Shown here: in pieces, positions 35,418 through 43,864 of the stretch
Position numbering within the stretch: position 1 is the stretch's first letter
How the letters are laid out: each line of letters opens with the position of its first letter
Program-made: the position numbers and the translations under genes
Assembly: GCA_031425035.1 (NCBI GenBank)
Contig: JANPIN010000106.1
Coordinates: 1-64,000, forward strand
DNA from: M3007 sp031425035
Lineage (GTDB): Bacteria > Bacteroidota > Bacteroidia > Chitinophagales > Saprospiraceae
Length of the DNA: 64,000 bases
Reading direction: 5' to 3'
Notes under the pieces: model-generated
The model's input: only the letters and a program-made list of their open reading frames with translations
Told to the model about the DNA's origin: nothing
The model's database searches: none

Positions 35418-35796
35418 TGTGTTGATCTTTTTCAAGTTGGGCAATGAGTTGCTTTATTTCGTCCAGTTCACTGGCGCTGGCTTCATGATTACCCAGCGCC
35501 TGCATAACCATCTTCATCGCGCTTCCCCGAAAGGTCAGATCCACAAAGGTTTGCAGTAAGCGCGATTGCGTATCCGCTTCGGTAACGGCCGCCGTAAAAA
35601 CATGACTGCGGCTATCATCCTGGCGGGTCACCAGGGCTTTTTCAAACATGATCTGCATGAGTTTCAATGTCGTGGTGTAACCCACTTCGCGTTGCAGATT
35701 CAAGCGATCATTGACGGAGCGCACGGTACTGGGACCCTGTTCCCACAGGATATGCAGAATTTCTAATTCCGCATCGGTCGGTTTACTGGTAAGCAT
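35407..35796 (-). CDS. BlaI/MecI-family transcriptional repressor
   Basis: A 129-residue winged-helix repressor. The N-terminal motif TDAELEILHILWEQGPSTVRSVNDRL and YTTTLKLMQIMFEKALVTRQ match the BlaI family, and the C-terminal helix (ASASELDEIKQLIAQLEK) is the dimerisation and cleavage region. It should bind the TACGAA-N4-TTCGTA dyads at 35841-35888 and repress its own operon until the M56 protease is activated. Beta-lactam sensing is not implied, because the partner lacks a penicillin-binding domain. Confidence 0.9.
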   Translation of the reverse strand: MLTSKPTDAELEILHILWEQGPSTVRSVNDRLNLQREVGYTTTLKLMQIMFEKALVTRQDDSRSHVFTAAVTEADTQSRLLQTFVDLTFRGSAMKMVMQALGNHEASASELDEIKQLIAQLEKDQHNEQ

Positions 35797-35840
35797 GTGG
35801 CTGATTATTTAGTGCATGTAAAAACCTGAACGCAAAGGTG

Positions 35841-35856
35841 TACGAAGTATTTCGTA
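35841..35856. promoter_or_regulatory. BlaI operator-like dyad 1
   Basis: TACGAA-GTAT-TTCGTA is a perfect inverted repeat with a 4-bp spacer. It lies between the likely -33 and -7 regions of the blaI promoter (a CACCTTTG box is at about 35834-35841 on the minus strand), a classical repression position. Its centre is 30 bp from dyad 2, about three helical turns. Confidence 0.7.
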
Positions 35857-35868
35857 GTTAAAAATATT

Positions 35869-35888
35869 TCTACGAATAATTTCGTAGA
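35869..35888. promoter_or_regulatory. BlaI operator-like dyad 2
   Basis: TCTACGAA-TAAT-TTCGTAGA is a perfect 8-bp inverted repeat with a 4-bp spacer, sharing the TACGAA/TTCGTA core with dyad 1. The pair is probably bound cooperatively by BlaI dimers. It also faces the divergent gene at 35956. Confidence 0.7.
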
Positions 35889-35930
35889 TTGCTTTTACGC
35901 AGCAGTTAAGTGGAACATGACGGTATGCAG

Positions 35931-35938
35931 TATTTTTG
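35931..35938 (+). promoter_or_regulatory. TAnnTTTG -7 box for the gene at 35956
   Basis: TATTTTTG matches the Bacteroidota -7 consensus and lies 17 bp before ATG 35956. It supports that ATG over the upstream open frame. Confidence 0.5.
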
Positions 35939-35955
35939 TTCCTACAAATCAAATT

Positions 35956-36447
35956 ATGGAAGAGCATACCCATCAGGAAGACTATACGCCCGCCGATTGC
36001 TTCCGCTTGGAAGAGTTGGAGCAAATGCAATCATTTGAAAATCAGACCTTAGAGCAGGTAAACTATTATTTCTGGGTTAACCAGCTGGAGTCCGAGACCA
36101 TGCCATTGAACTTCCTGTTTTTCCTAGAACTGGTTTTTACCAATTTACGCTCCCTGTTACTCACTTCCGGCGAAGACAGTGAAGCCATCCGCGTAAGTAA
36201 TGCCGAAGAACTGGTAAAGACAGCGGAAGTGCTGCGGGCGTTGCATAACAGGATCGTTATCCAGCGGGTGGGCGCAGAAAACTTTCCGCTATGGGCCGAT
36301 GTACAGGGGAAAGTGCTGACCACTATTCAATTATCTAAAAATGCGCAGGGCCTATACGCCAACGACGCGCTGCTGCTCAATTTTGACGCACAAAAGATTC
36401 TGGTACGGCTGAGTCAAAGAGAAGGGCTGGAGGTCGGTAAGTATTAA
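35956..36447 (+). CDS. Hypothetical protein, unknown family
   Basis: A 163-residue soluble protein starting MEEHTHQEDYTPADCF. I do not recognise the family. It is rich in acidic residues and has amphipathic helices around YYFWVNQLESETMPLNFLFFLEL (about 33-60). It lies divergent from blaI and 4 bp into a convergent overlap with the helicase gene (stop 36447, helicase stop at 36444). Possible control by BlaI because the operator lies in the shared intergenic region is inference. Confidence 0.5.
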   Translation: MEEHTHQEDYTPADCFRLEELEQMQSFENQTLEQVNYYFWVNQLESETMPLNFLFFLELVFTNLRSLLLTSGEDSEAIRVSNAEELVKTAEVLRALHNRIVIQRVGAENFPLWADVQGKVLTTIQLSKNAQGLYANDALLLNFDAQKILVRLSQREGLEVGKY

Positions 36448-39400
36448 TGTTGGGGCGTCTGACCGTAGGCTTCTATAAATGCCCGGTAGCGATCATCCTG
36501 CCCGAGAATGTCCGTATTGCCGATCATGATCACGTGCTGACGGGCCCTGGTCAGCGCAACGTTGAGCTTACGATCAACGCCTTCTGCGGACAGGCTCACC
36601 AGGCTGCTTAGTTGCCACGCAGAGTTCACGCAGGTCGAAAGCAGGATTATATCGCGCGCGCCGCCCTGATAACGCTCTACGGTGTCGATGGTGATCTCTT
36701 CGGGATCGAGGCCCAGCGCCATCAGACTCATGCGCAGTTGGGCGATCTGTGCCCGCCAGGGCGTGATAATGCCCAGCGTCTTCATAGGCAACCAGGGCTG
36801 TTGGTTGGCGGTGTATAGATTTTTAAAAAACAGCACCAGTTGCGCGGCATGATCCGCTTCCTTTCGATTCGTTTTTTGCCCTGGCGCCGATTGCTCATCG
36901 TCGCAACCCAGGAAAAACACCCGCTTTTTCGCCAATTGTGTCTCAAAAACGCTGGCTGCCGCTGGAAGCTGGTAGTTCAAATGAATATGCTGGTAATGCT
37001 CCGCTGGTTCGGCCGCCGGATCGGGCAGCGTTTTTAAAAAATTACTGTAAAAATACTGGTTGGCAAAATCCATAATATCGGTGTGCATGCGCCCCTGATG
37101 GCTCAACCGGCCAAAAGCCCAGTGCCAGTCCTGTTGCTCGCAGCGACGGTACAGCCGTTCGAAATAGGAATCACGCAGGTCGGTCAGACTGATGGACTGC
37201 AGGTCTTCGTCTTCCACGCGGGTGTACTCGGCCCGTTGAACCGTAATGGCCGGTAGTTGCCGGTGATCGCCGATGAGGACGAAATGCTGAAAACGGGTCA
37301 GCAGGCCAATAAGCTGAGGTTCAAGTATTTGCGATGCCTCATCGACCACCAGCCGCTGAAATTTCTTTAATTTCAATAAGCCGTCGTTCTGACTGAATGA
37401 CGCTACGGTGCCCACAAAAATTCGCCGGTTTTCCAGCACTTTTTTCAAATCGGCGCGGGACGTGATCCCGCTTATGTTAGTACTCAGCAGTTGATCCCGG
37501 TATCGTTCGCCAGTCACGTGTTTGGAGCCGATCCGTAGGTACTGTTCGCGGATGGTTCCGCCAATGCTGTCGAGGGCGGCACAAATTTCATCTACAGCCC
37601 GGTTGGTATAAGCCAGCAAAAGCAAATTGTCGCTGGTTTCCTGTAGCGCCCAATCGGCCAGCGCACGGAGCATGACGCTGGTTTTTCCGGTTCCCGGCGG
37701 CCCCCACAGCAGGAAATAGTCGTTGGAATGAATGATTTTCTGCAGCAGGGAGGTTTGTTCCGCCGTTAGTCCCTTTTCCCAGGAACGTTCCCGGGTTGCG
37801 GCCGGCAGGATGTCCTCCTCAGGGGCACGGCTGGGTTGGAGAGCCGTCAACAGGCTGCGTTTATCGGGCTTGGCGCCCGCCCATTCGAGCAGGCTGCGGC
37901 ACATACTGGCAAAACCTGTGTCCATCAGGTCGGGTTCGAGTTGCCAGAGTCCTTCCGTAACGAATGGTTTCAGGTTGAACTGACGATAACGCAGTTGCAC
38001 GGTCAGAAACTCTTTTCCCAGCGCCGTGACCGTACACTTAATAACCTGGTGATCGAGCACCGTATCGGTCGATTCCAGGGCAGGGTAGAGCACCGCAATA
38101 TCACCGACCCGGAAATTGGCCAGGGTGTTGGTTTGATCGGTTTTTCGGAAAATAATGGTGGGATCAGGTTGATTAGCCCGGTTCTCCACGATTTCCAGAT
38201 GGCTCAGGATGCAAAAACCCTGCTGTTTTTCATGAAAACTACCCCGCCACAGCGCTGCGTGCCCATTCAGGTTTTCGGAATTTTCCTCGCCTACCTTCGC
38301 CAGCCAATGCTCGCGCGCCACAAAGCCCACGTAGGAGTTGAAATATTTTTTTTCCAGTAAAGACAAAGCGCTGTACACCCCTTCAAAACGTGCATAGTCC
38401 CGATCCACAAAACCCTTGCCCGTAGTACTGCGCAGTTTATTAAGAATGGGCACCGCCGTGGCGCCCGGCTGGATATTGCACATCAAGCGCTCGATGGCCA
38501 CCAGTTGGTTGCGCAGTTGCAAGGCTTCCCACTGCTCCGGCGCGACGGTAGGTGCAAAACGCAACTGATTGACATCTGCTCCGGAGTACAGAATGTATTT
38601 GGCCGGGTCCGTCTGTTGTCCGAACACCGAACGCACCAGCAGATCATAGAGCAGCGTCTGGGTAAAATGGCTGCGCTGAATACCGTAACTATTTGGTTTA
38701 AAAGGGGTTCCACTTTTTAATTCAACAATGGCCGCTATGTTTTCGTGGCGGTAAAACAGGTCCAGCCGGCCCTGAATACCGTAGCGTTCGCTGAAGAAAG
38801 TCGGTTCCAGTACGCAGTTTTCCGCTTCGATCCCTTGTTTAGACAGGCCGCCGTTCGGCATGGCCATGTTTTTCAAATTCACGAAATGCTTCTGGGCTTT
38901 GGCCGAAACGCCCCGCACTTCGGCATCGCTCATGGGGGCGTAGGTGAAGGGATACAACTGGAAAGTTTCCCGAAAAAGGGTCTGCCAGTTGGCCTCCGGT
39001 TCATTCAGCAGCCGATCGAGGAAGAAGTTAGCGATGTTACCCAGCAAAATGGGTTCGGTATTTTCCTGGGGTAGAAACTTGCGCACCAGATAAGAATAGG
39101 GCTCCGGGCCCGTATCCTTGAAACATTCGGCAATGGCCGACACATCCATTAAGTAATCAGGTTCCACGACGAACGCGCGCGGCTGATATTCCCCGTTGGC
39201 CGCAATTTCCACTTCCAGCAGGTTGAGTGCGACCGGAAAGCCGAACACTTTGCGGATGACCTGAATGGTCGGATCGAAATTCTCGTTGCGTGCCGGCAGA
39301 CTGTAACGCACCCGGATCGTTTGGGTGGGATTATCCTCTTCGATGGCGATCAGGCAATTTTCCGAGGGTATATCGCGCACGGCCACGACCCGTACCGAAC

Positions 39401-39908
39401 TGGCAAAACTCAGTTCGCTGCGTTGCTGATCTTCCACGAGTTGAAAATCACCCCATAACTCGATGATTTCCACCGGAATGGCCGCCTGCGAAAGCACCAG
39501 CACGGTTTCCGCCACGGCGCGAAAGCCTAACTGGACTTCCTGGGGACGAGCGGCATAACCACTCCTGACCCGCTTGGCGGTGTATCGAAAAGTGTGAATA
39601 AGTTGCAGCGTACCGGGCTGCATGTTGTATAAATGCCCGGTATAACTGATCCGGGCGAATAAGGAGCTAAAAGCGAGTTGTTCCTGTTTGGTCGCCTCCA
39701 CGAACAAGCGCTCCATCAGCAGCAGCTGCGCCATCACCTGATCCCGGGGCGTCCAGGTGGGATGGCCGGCTATACGCAGCAATTCCCGGTATAGCAGGGG
39801 GGCAGCAATGGCGAGCGGGTGGTTCAAGGGTAAACAATTTGTCTCAAAGTTGATAAAAGTTTCTCTATTCTGATCCAAAATAACTTTTATGAACCCAAAT
39901 AACCTCAA
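36444..39908 (-). CDS. Dna2-like PD-(D/E)XK nuclease and superfamily 1 helicase fusion
   Basis: A 1154-residue DNA processing enzyme. The N-terminal RecB-family nuclease has GIQGRLDLF (about 380) and IVELKSGTPF (about 394) with HFTQTLLYDLL, the PD-(D/E)XK core. The C-terminal helicase has Walker A LWGPPGTGKTSV (about 730), LVVDEASQILEP, LIGDHRQLPAI, TVERYQGGARDIILLS and NVALTRARQHVI. The start is TTG 39908, 6 bp after the GT2 gene stop, suggesting translational coupling; later TTGs at about codons 11 and 28 are alternatives. A role in end resection, Okazaki processing or defence is plausible; no defence partner gene is nearby. Confidence 0.85.
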   Translation of the reverse strand: MRLFGFIKVILDQNRETFINFETNCLPLNHPLAIAAPLLYRELLRIAGHPTWTPRDQVMAQLLLMERLFVEATKQEQLAFSSLFARISYTGHLYNMQPGTLQLIHTFRYTAKRVRSGYAARPQEVQLGFRAVAETVLVLSQAAIPVEIIELWGDFQLVEDQQRSELSFASSVRVVAVRDIPSENCLIAIEEDNPTQTIRVRYSLPARNENFDPTIQVIRKVFGFPVALNLLEVEIAANGEYQPRAFVVEPDYLMDVSAIAECFKDTGPEPYSYLVRKFLPQENTEPILLGNIANFFLDRLLNEPEANWQTLFRETFQLYPFTYAPMSDAEVRGVSAKAQKHFVNLKNMAMPNGGLSKQGIEAENCVLEPTFFSERYGIQGRLDLFYRHENIAAIVELKSGTPFKPNSYGIQRSHFTQTLLYDLLVRSVFGQQTDPAKYILYSGADVNQLRFAPTVAPEQWEALQLRNQLVAIERLMCNIQPGATAVPILNKLRSTTGKGFVDRDYARFEGVYSALSLLEKKYFNSYVGFVAREHWLAKVGEENSENLNGHAALWRGSFHEKQQGFCILSHLEIVENRANQPDPTIIFRKTDQTNTLANFRVGDIAVLYPALESTDTVLDHQVIKCTVTALGKEFLTVQLRYRQFNLKPFVTEGLWQLEPDLMDTGFASMCRSLLEWAGAKPDKRSLLTALQPSRAPEEDILPAATRERSWEKGLTAEQTSLLQKIIHSNDYFLLWGPPGTGKTSVMLRALADWALQETSDNLLLLAYTNRAVDEICAALDSIGGTIREQYLRIGSKHVTGERYRDQLLSTNISGITSRADLKKVLENRRIFVGTVASFSQNDGLLKLKKFQRLVVDEASQILEPQLIGLLTRFQHFVLIGDHRQLPAITVQRAEYTRVEDEDLQSISLTDLRDSYFERLYRRCEQQDWHWAFGRLSHQGRMHTDIMDFANQYFYSNFLKTLPDPAAEPAEHYQHIHLNYQLPAAASVFETQLAKKRVFFLGCDDEQSAPGQKTNRKEADHAAQLVLFFKNLYTANQQPWLPMKTLGIITPWRAQIAQLRMSLMALGLDPEEITIDTVERYQGGARDIILLSTCVNSAWQLSSLVSLSAEGVDRKLNVALTRARQHVIMIGNTDILGQDDRYRAFIEAYGQTPQH

Positions 39909-39914
39909 CTGACC

Positions 39915-40634
39915 CTATTTGGACCACAGGTTATATTTCAAAATGCAATAAATGGCTCGAAATGCGTCGCGCCAGCCGATTTTTTTGCCTTCGGCATAGG
40001 TGCGGCCATAGTAGGAAATACCCACCTCGTAAATGCGCACATTTGGTATGCGGCTGGTTTTTGCCGTCACTTCCGGCTCAAAACCGAAGCGTTTCTCCTT
40101 CAAAACCAAGCCTTTAAGTATATCTGCCCGAAACATTTTGTAGCAGGTTTCCATGTCGGTCAGGTTCAGGTTGGTAAAAGCATTAGACACCGTGGTCAGA
40201 AAGCGATTACCGATACTATGCCAGAAAAACAGGATCCGGTGCGGGCGTCCGCCCATGAAACGGGAGCCGAACACCACGTCGGCATGGCCTTCCAAAATGG
40301 GTCGCAGTAGAATATTATACTCCGCCGGGTCATATTCCAGATCGGCATCCTGAATAATAATGTAATCGCCCGAAGCGTGTTGAATACCGGTATGCAGCGC
40401 GGCGCCTTTGCCCTGATTGACCGCATGCTGCAAATAGCGGATCGGTAGATCGGGATTAGCCGCCATGTAGCGATGAATAGCGCCTTCGGTATCGTCTTTT
40501 GAGAAGTCGTTGGTGATGATCAGCTCCTTTTGCAGGTCGCCAATAAGTTCCACCGCCTTTATTTTATCCAGAATACGGTGTATGGTCCGCTCTTCATTGT
40601 AAGCGGGGATAACTATAGATAGAATTTGGCTCAT
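39915..40634 (-). CDS. Glycosyltransferase family 2 (polyprenyl-phosphate sugar transferase-like)
   Basis: A 239-residue GT-A glycosyltransferase similar to dolichyl-phosphate mannose synthases. It has LSIVIPAYNEERTI at the N-terminus, the QDADLEYDPAEY DXD site (about 95-106), NQGKGAALHTGI and GSRFMGGRPHRILFFWHSIGN. It has no C-terminal membrane helices, so it is a soluble/monotopic type. It is 6 bp before the helicase gene on the same strand, which is an odd functional pairing. Confidence 0.88.
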   Translation of the reverse strand: MSQILSIVIPAYNEERTIHRILDKIKAVELIGDLQKELIITNDFSKDDTEGAIHRYMAANPDLPIRYLQHAVNQGKGAALHTGIQHASGDYIIIQDADLEYDPAEYNILLRPILEGHADVVFGSRFMGGRPHRILFFWHSIGNRFLTTVSNAFTNLNLTDMETCYKMFRADILKGLVLKEKRFGFEPEVTAKTSRIPNVRIYEVGISYYGRTYAEGKKIGWRDAFRAIYCILKYNLWSK

Positions 40635-40831
40635 GTTTTGTTCTGCTCAATTGTCTTAAACGCGAAAGTACGCCGTGTTTTTTTATCGGCCTTCATTCTC
40701 CACCTGTGGGCCTTCCGGAAATTTAACTATAAAATCACCAAAAAGGAAGAACTTAATTTCGCTTTCACTCGTTAATTTGTTTGTAATCAATATTTTAATC
40801 ACATCCGTTCATCGTACAAACTGTTCGAAAC

Positions 40832-41005
40832 ATGTCAACGCGCATCCACAATTTCCGCCGCATCTGGCGCACCTCTCCCCGCCTGGCCATGGCTTATTTA
40901 CGCAAAAAAATGTCCCGTCAAGCCAAACGCATCATCCTGGTGGATGAATGGAACATTAACTGGCTCGGTGAAGAAATGCGTCCGTTCAACAGTCAAGTCA
41001 ATTGA
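40832..41005 (+). CDS. Small basic protein (57 residues), unknown
   Basis: A 57-codon ORF starting at ATG 40832 with stop TGA 41003-41005. The product is strongly basic (FRRIWRTSPRLAMAYLRKKM) with a later IILVDEWNINWLGEEMRP segment. It is followed by a strong terminator at 41054-41079, so the region is very likely transcribed, and codon use is compatible with coding. I do not recognise a family. It could also be an RNA gene that happens to hold an ORF. Confidence 0.5.
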   Translation: MSTRIHNFRRIWRTSPRLAMAYLRKKMSRQAKRIILVDEWNINWLGEEMRPFNSQVN

Positions 41006-41053
41006 ATATGCACCGTAAAGATTTTTGTCTTCCCTGGACGTATATTTAGAAAG

Positions 41054-41079
41054 CCCTCCCGCAAGCGAGGGTTTTTTTT
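41054..41079 (+). terminator. Rho-independent terminator after the small ORF
   Basis: CCCTC (41055-41059 region) pairs with GAGGG across a short GC loop, followed by eight T's at 41072-41079. It ends the transcript of the small ORF before the RND adaptor gene. Confidence 0.85.
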
Positions 41080-41150
41080 GTTTTACGAACAAGGCTGTGC
41101 AAATACCGTTAAGTCGCCACATATTTGGCGTTTCAACACGATTTGCAAAA

Positions 41151-42194
41151 ATGAAAAATGTTTGTGTAGTAGTGATCCTGCTGGCCCTGGTGCTTTCCAG
41201 CTGTGGAAATGAAAAAAAAGCAGATATGCCACCGCCTAAACCGGCCGGCCTCAGCGTATCCTCGGTAGAAGGTTTTGTGGCCAGGCCCACCACGCTCAGC
41301 GAAAGCATTACCGCGAGCGGAACCCTCGTGCCGGCCGAAGAAACGGAACTGCACCCGGAAGCATCCGGCCGCGTGACCTTTATAAATTTACCGGAAGGCA
41401 AGGTGGTGCGTAAAGGCCAACTCCTGCTGAAAGTATTTGACGATGACCTTAAAACCCAGCTGCGCAAACTGGACACCCAGAAAAAGCAAGCCGAAATAAC
41501 CGAACAACGGCTGGGCGAATTATTAAAAGTAAAAGGGGTGAGCCAGCAGGAATACGACCTGGCCAGCCTGCAGGTGCAAACCCTCAGCAGCGAAATGGAA
41601 CTGGTGCGCATTAACAGCAATAAAACCGAACTGCGCGCTCCCTACGATGGGATCATCGGGCTGCGCCAGATCAGTCCGGGCGCCTACGTTACCCCTGCCA
41701 CGGCGATTACCACGATCCGGGCGATCAGCGCGCTCAAACTGGACTTCTCCATACCGGAAAAATACAGCGCCTCGCTCCGGCCGGGCCAAAAAGTCGCCTT
41801 CACCGTGGAAGGCAGCACGACTCCCCATTCAGCCATCGTGCTGGCTACCGCGCAGAGCATTCAGGCGGACTCCCGCAACTTGCAGGTGCGGGCCACCGTG
41901 CAGGGGAATTCCCGCGATTTACTCCCGGGTACTTTTGCGGAAGTCACCCTGGCGCTGGGAAATAACAACTCCGCCCTGTTGATCCCCAGTCAGGCCATTA
42001 TTCCCCAGGCGCGGGATAAAAAAGTGATCGTGAGTAAAAATGGTAAAGCCACGTTCGTGACGGTGAAAACGGGCGTCCGGCAGGCCGGCCAGGTGGAAAT
42101 TACCGAGGGCATTCAACCGGGGGATACAATTGCAATTACCGGGATGCTGTTTTTACGGCCCGATATGCCGGTGCTTTTTTCCAAAGTGAACTAA
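41151..42194 (+). CDS. RND efflux periplasmic adaptor lipoprotein (MFP family)
   Basis: A 347-residue lipoprotein: signal MKNVCVVVILLALVLSSC with lipobox LSSC (C18). The lipoyl-type hairpin domain starts with LVPAEETELHPEASGRVTFINLPEGKVVRKGQ, followed by a coiled-coil hairpin (KTQLRKLDTQKKQAEITEQRLGEL) and the LRAPYDGIIGLRQISPGAYV half-lipoyl repeat, then barrel domains. It would bridge an RND permease to a TolC-like channel, but neither is adjacent; the only permease in the window is at 189. The frame is open 42 codons upstream; ATG 41151 gives the lipoprotein signal. Confidence 0.92.
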   Translation: MKNVCVVVILLALVLSSCGNEKKADMPPPKPAGLSVSSVEGFVARPTTLSESITASGTLVPAEETELHPEASGRVTFINLPEGKVVRKGQLLLKVFDDDLKTQLRKLDTQKKQAEITEQRLGELLKVKGVSQQEYDLASLQVQTLSSEMELVRINSNKTELRAPYDGIIGLRQISPGAYVTPATAITTIRAISALKLDFSIPEKYSASLRPGQKVAFTVEGSTTPHSAIVLATAQSIQADSRNLQVRATVQGNSRDLLPGTFAEVTLALGNNNSALLIPSQAIIPQARDKKVIVSKNGKATFVTVKTGVRQAGQVEITEGIQPGDTIAITGMLFLRPDMPVLFSKVN

Positions 42195-42206
42195 TTTCCT
42201 GTAGCC

Positions 42207-43328
42207 ATGAAAATCATGCTTTTTGCCATTCCGGTTTTCTTCCTGTTGATCGGGCTGGAACTATTACTGCAACGCATGAAACAGACCCGGCTATACAGCT
42301 TTAATGATGCCGTAACCAACATCAGCTGCGGTATTCAGCAACAGGTAACCGGCGTACTGTTCAAAACCGCCTTGTTTGCCGGGTATTTATGGTTCTATGA
42401 CCACCGCCTGTGGACCATTCCCGAAACGTGGTGGTCTTTTACCCTGGTTTTTATCGGCGTCGACTTTTTTTATTACTGGTTTCACCGCAGTACCCACGAA
42501 GTGAGTATACTCTGGGGGACGCATATTGTGCATCACCAGAGCGAAGAGTATAATTTGAGCGTGGCTTTGCGGCAATCCGCCATTCAGGCGCTGGTCAGCA
42601 ACGTGTTTTACCTACCCCTGGCCTTTGTTGGTTTCAGTCCGGCTTCCTTCCTGGTCATGGCCACTTTCCAGACCCTCTATCAGTTCTGGATCCACACTAA
42701 AACGATCGATAAATTACACCCGGCGTTTGAATACGTGTTTAATACGCCTTCGCATCACCGCGTGCACCATGGCGTGAATCCGGAGTACCTCGACAAGAAT
42801 CATGGCGGCACCCTGATCATTTTCGACCGCTGGTTCGGTACTTTTCAGGAAGAAAAAGCGGAACCGGTGTATGGCGTCACCGTACCGTTGCGCAGCTGGA
42901 ATCCGATCAAAGCGCAGTTTGATTACTACGTATGGCTGGGTCAGCGGCTGGCGGAAACGTCGTCCTGGAATGATCGCTGGCAAATTCTGTTTCGAAAACC
43001 GGGCTGGTTGCCCGTGGCTTTGGGCGGCTCGGTGCAGGCAGCGCCCGTGTCTGCCGCGACTTTCGAAAAATTCTCTACGCCGCTATCTCCGGGCGTTAAC
43101 CGCTATGTGCTATTTCAGTTCGTACTGCTGCTGGTGGCGACCTTCCTGTTTCTGGAAGCGGCCGGCAAGTACCCCGGCGCCAACTGGCTGAATTTCACAC
43201 TTTGTGGCTGGATCGTCTGGACGACCGGCAGTCTGGGCGGATTGCTCGAAAGTCGCCGCTGGGCCGTTTGGTCGGAAATACTGCGCTGGCTGGCCGCCGT
43301 GGCCGGTGTTTTGTACTGGTTTTTCTGA
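42207..43328 (+). CDS. Alkylglycerol monooxygenase-like membrane hydroxylase (fatty acid hydroxylase superfamily)
   Basis: A 373-residue polytopic enzyme with the eight-histidine diiron pattern: HRSTHE (H93, H97), HIVHH (H106, H109, H110), and NTPSHHRVHHG (H183, H184, H187, H188). The HHQSEEYNLSVALRQS and GGTLIIFDRWFGTFQEE segments match alkylglycerol monooxygenase (AGMO/TMEM195), which cleaves ether lipids with tetrahydrobiopterin, rather than sterol desaturases. The pterin dehydratase at 3529 could recycle such a cofactor. It lies 12 bp after the RND adaptor gene. Bacterial substrate (ether lipids or other) is inferred. Confidence 0.85.
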   Translation: MKIMLFAIPVFFLLIGLELLLQRMKQTRLYSFNDAVTNISCGIQQQVTGVLFKTALFAGYLWFYDHRLWTIPETWWSFTLVFIGVDFFYYWFHRSTHEVSILWGTHIVHHQSEEYNLSVALRQSAIQALVSNVFYLPLAFVGFSPASFLVMATFQTLYQFWIHTKTIDKLHPAFEYVFNTPSHHRVHHGVNPEYLDKNHGGTLIIFDRWFGTFQEEKAEPVYGVTVPLRSWNPIKAQFDYYVWLGQRLAETSSWNDRWQILFRKPGWLPVALGGSVQAAPVSAATFEKFSTPLSPGVNRYVLFQFVLLLVATFLFLEAAGKYPGANWLNFTLCGWIVWTTGSLGGLLESRRWAVWSEILRWLAAVAGVLYWFF

Positions 43329-43342
43329 AAATTCGCCCGCTT

Positions 43343-43765
43343 TTACTGTTTTTCGGTAAAAAACAGCACCGCCAGCCGATAGCCGTCCAGACCGAGGCCT
43401 ACAATGCTGCCCACACATTTCGCCGATAAATAAGAATGGTGGCGAAACGTTTCGCGGGCATGAACGTTGCTAATATGGACTTCTATGACGGGTGCGGAAA
43501 CGGCCGCCACAGCATCGGCCAAAGCGATGGACGTATGGGTGAGCGCCCCGGCATTCAGCACAATGCCGTCGACCGTAAATCCGGCTTCGTGTATCTTGTC
43601 GATCAGCAGCCCTTCGTGGTTGCTTTGGAAATAATGCAGCGTATGGCCGTCAAACTGTTTTTCCAGTTGCCCGAAAAAATCCTCGAAAGAGCGATTTCCG
43701 TAGATCTCCGTTTCGCGTCGCCCCAACAAGTTGAGATTAGGGCCGTTTATTACCAGAATATTCAT
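43343..43765 (-). CDS. aroQ: Type II 3-dehydroquinate dehydratase
   Basis: A 140-residue shikimate-pathway enzyme that removes water from 3-dehydroquinate. The motifs MNILVINGPNLNLLGRRE, EIYGN (catalytic Y22), LNAGALTHTS and EVHISNVHARETFRHHS (H97, R104) match the dodecameric type II family. It is convergent with the AGMO-like gene. aroA is at 12514. Confidence 0.95.
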   Translation of the reverse strand: MNILVINGPNLNLLGRRETEIYGNRSFEDFFGQLEKQFDGHTLHYFQSNHEGLLIDKIHEAGFTVDGIVLNAGALTHTSIALADAVAAVSAPVIEVHISNVHARETFRHHSYLSAKCVGSIVGLGLDGYRLAVLFFTEKQ

Positions 43766-43864
43766 ATTGCAAAAGTCTGTTGATTTTAACTGTGCCGGCT
43801 CGTTTTTTTCAGGCTTTCACGACCGTTGCCATGACTTTTCACCCATTTCACCACATACTGCCTT

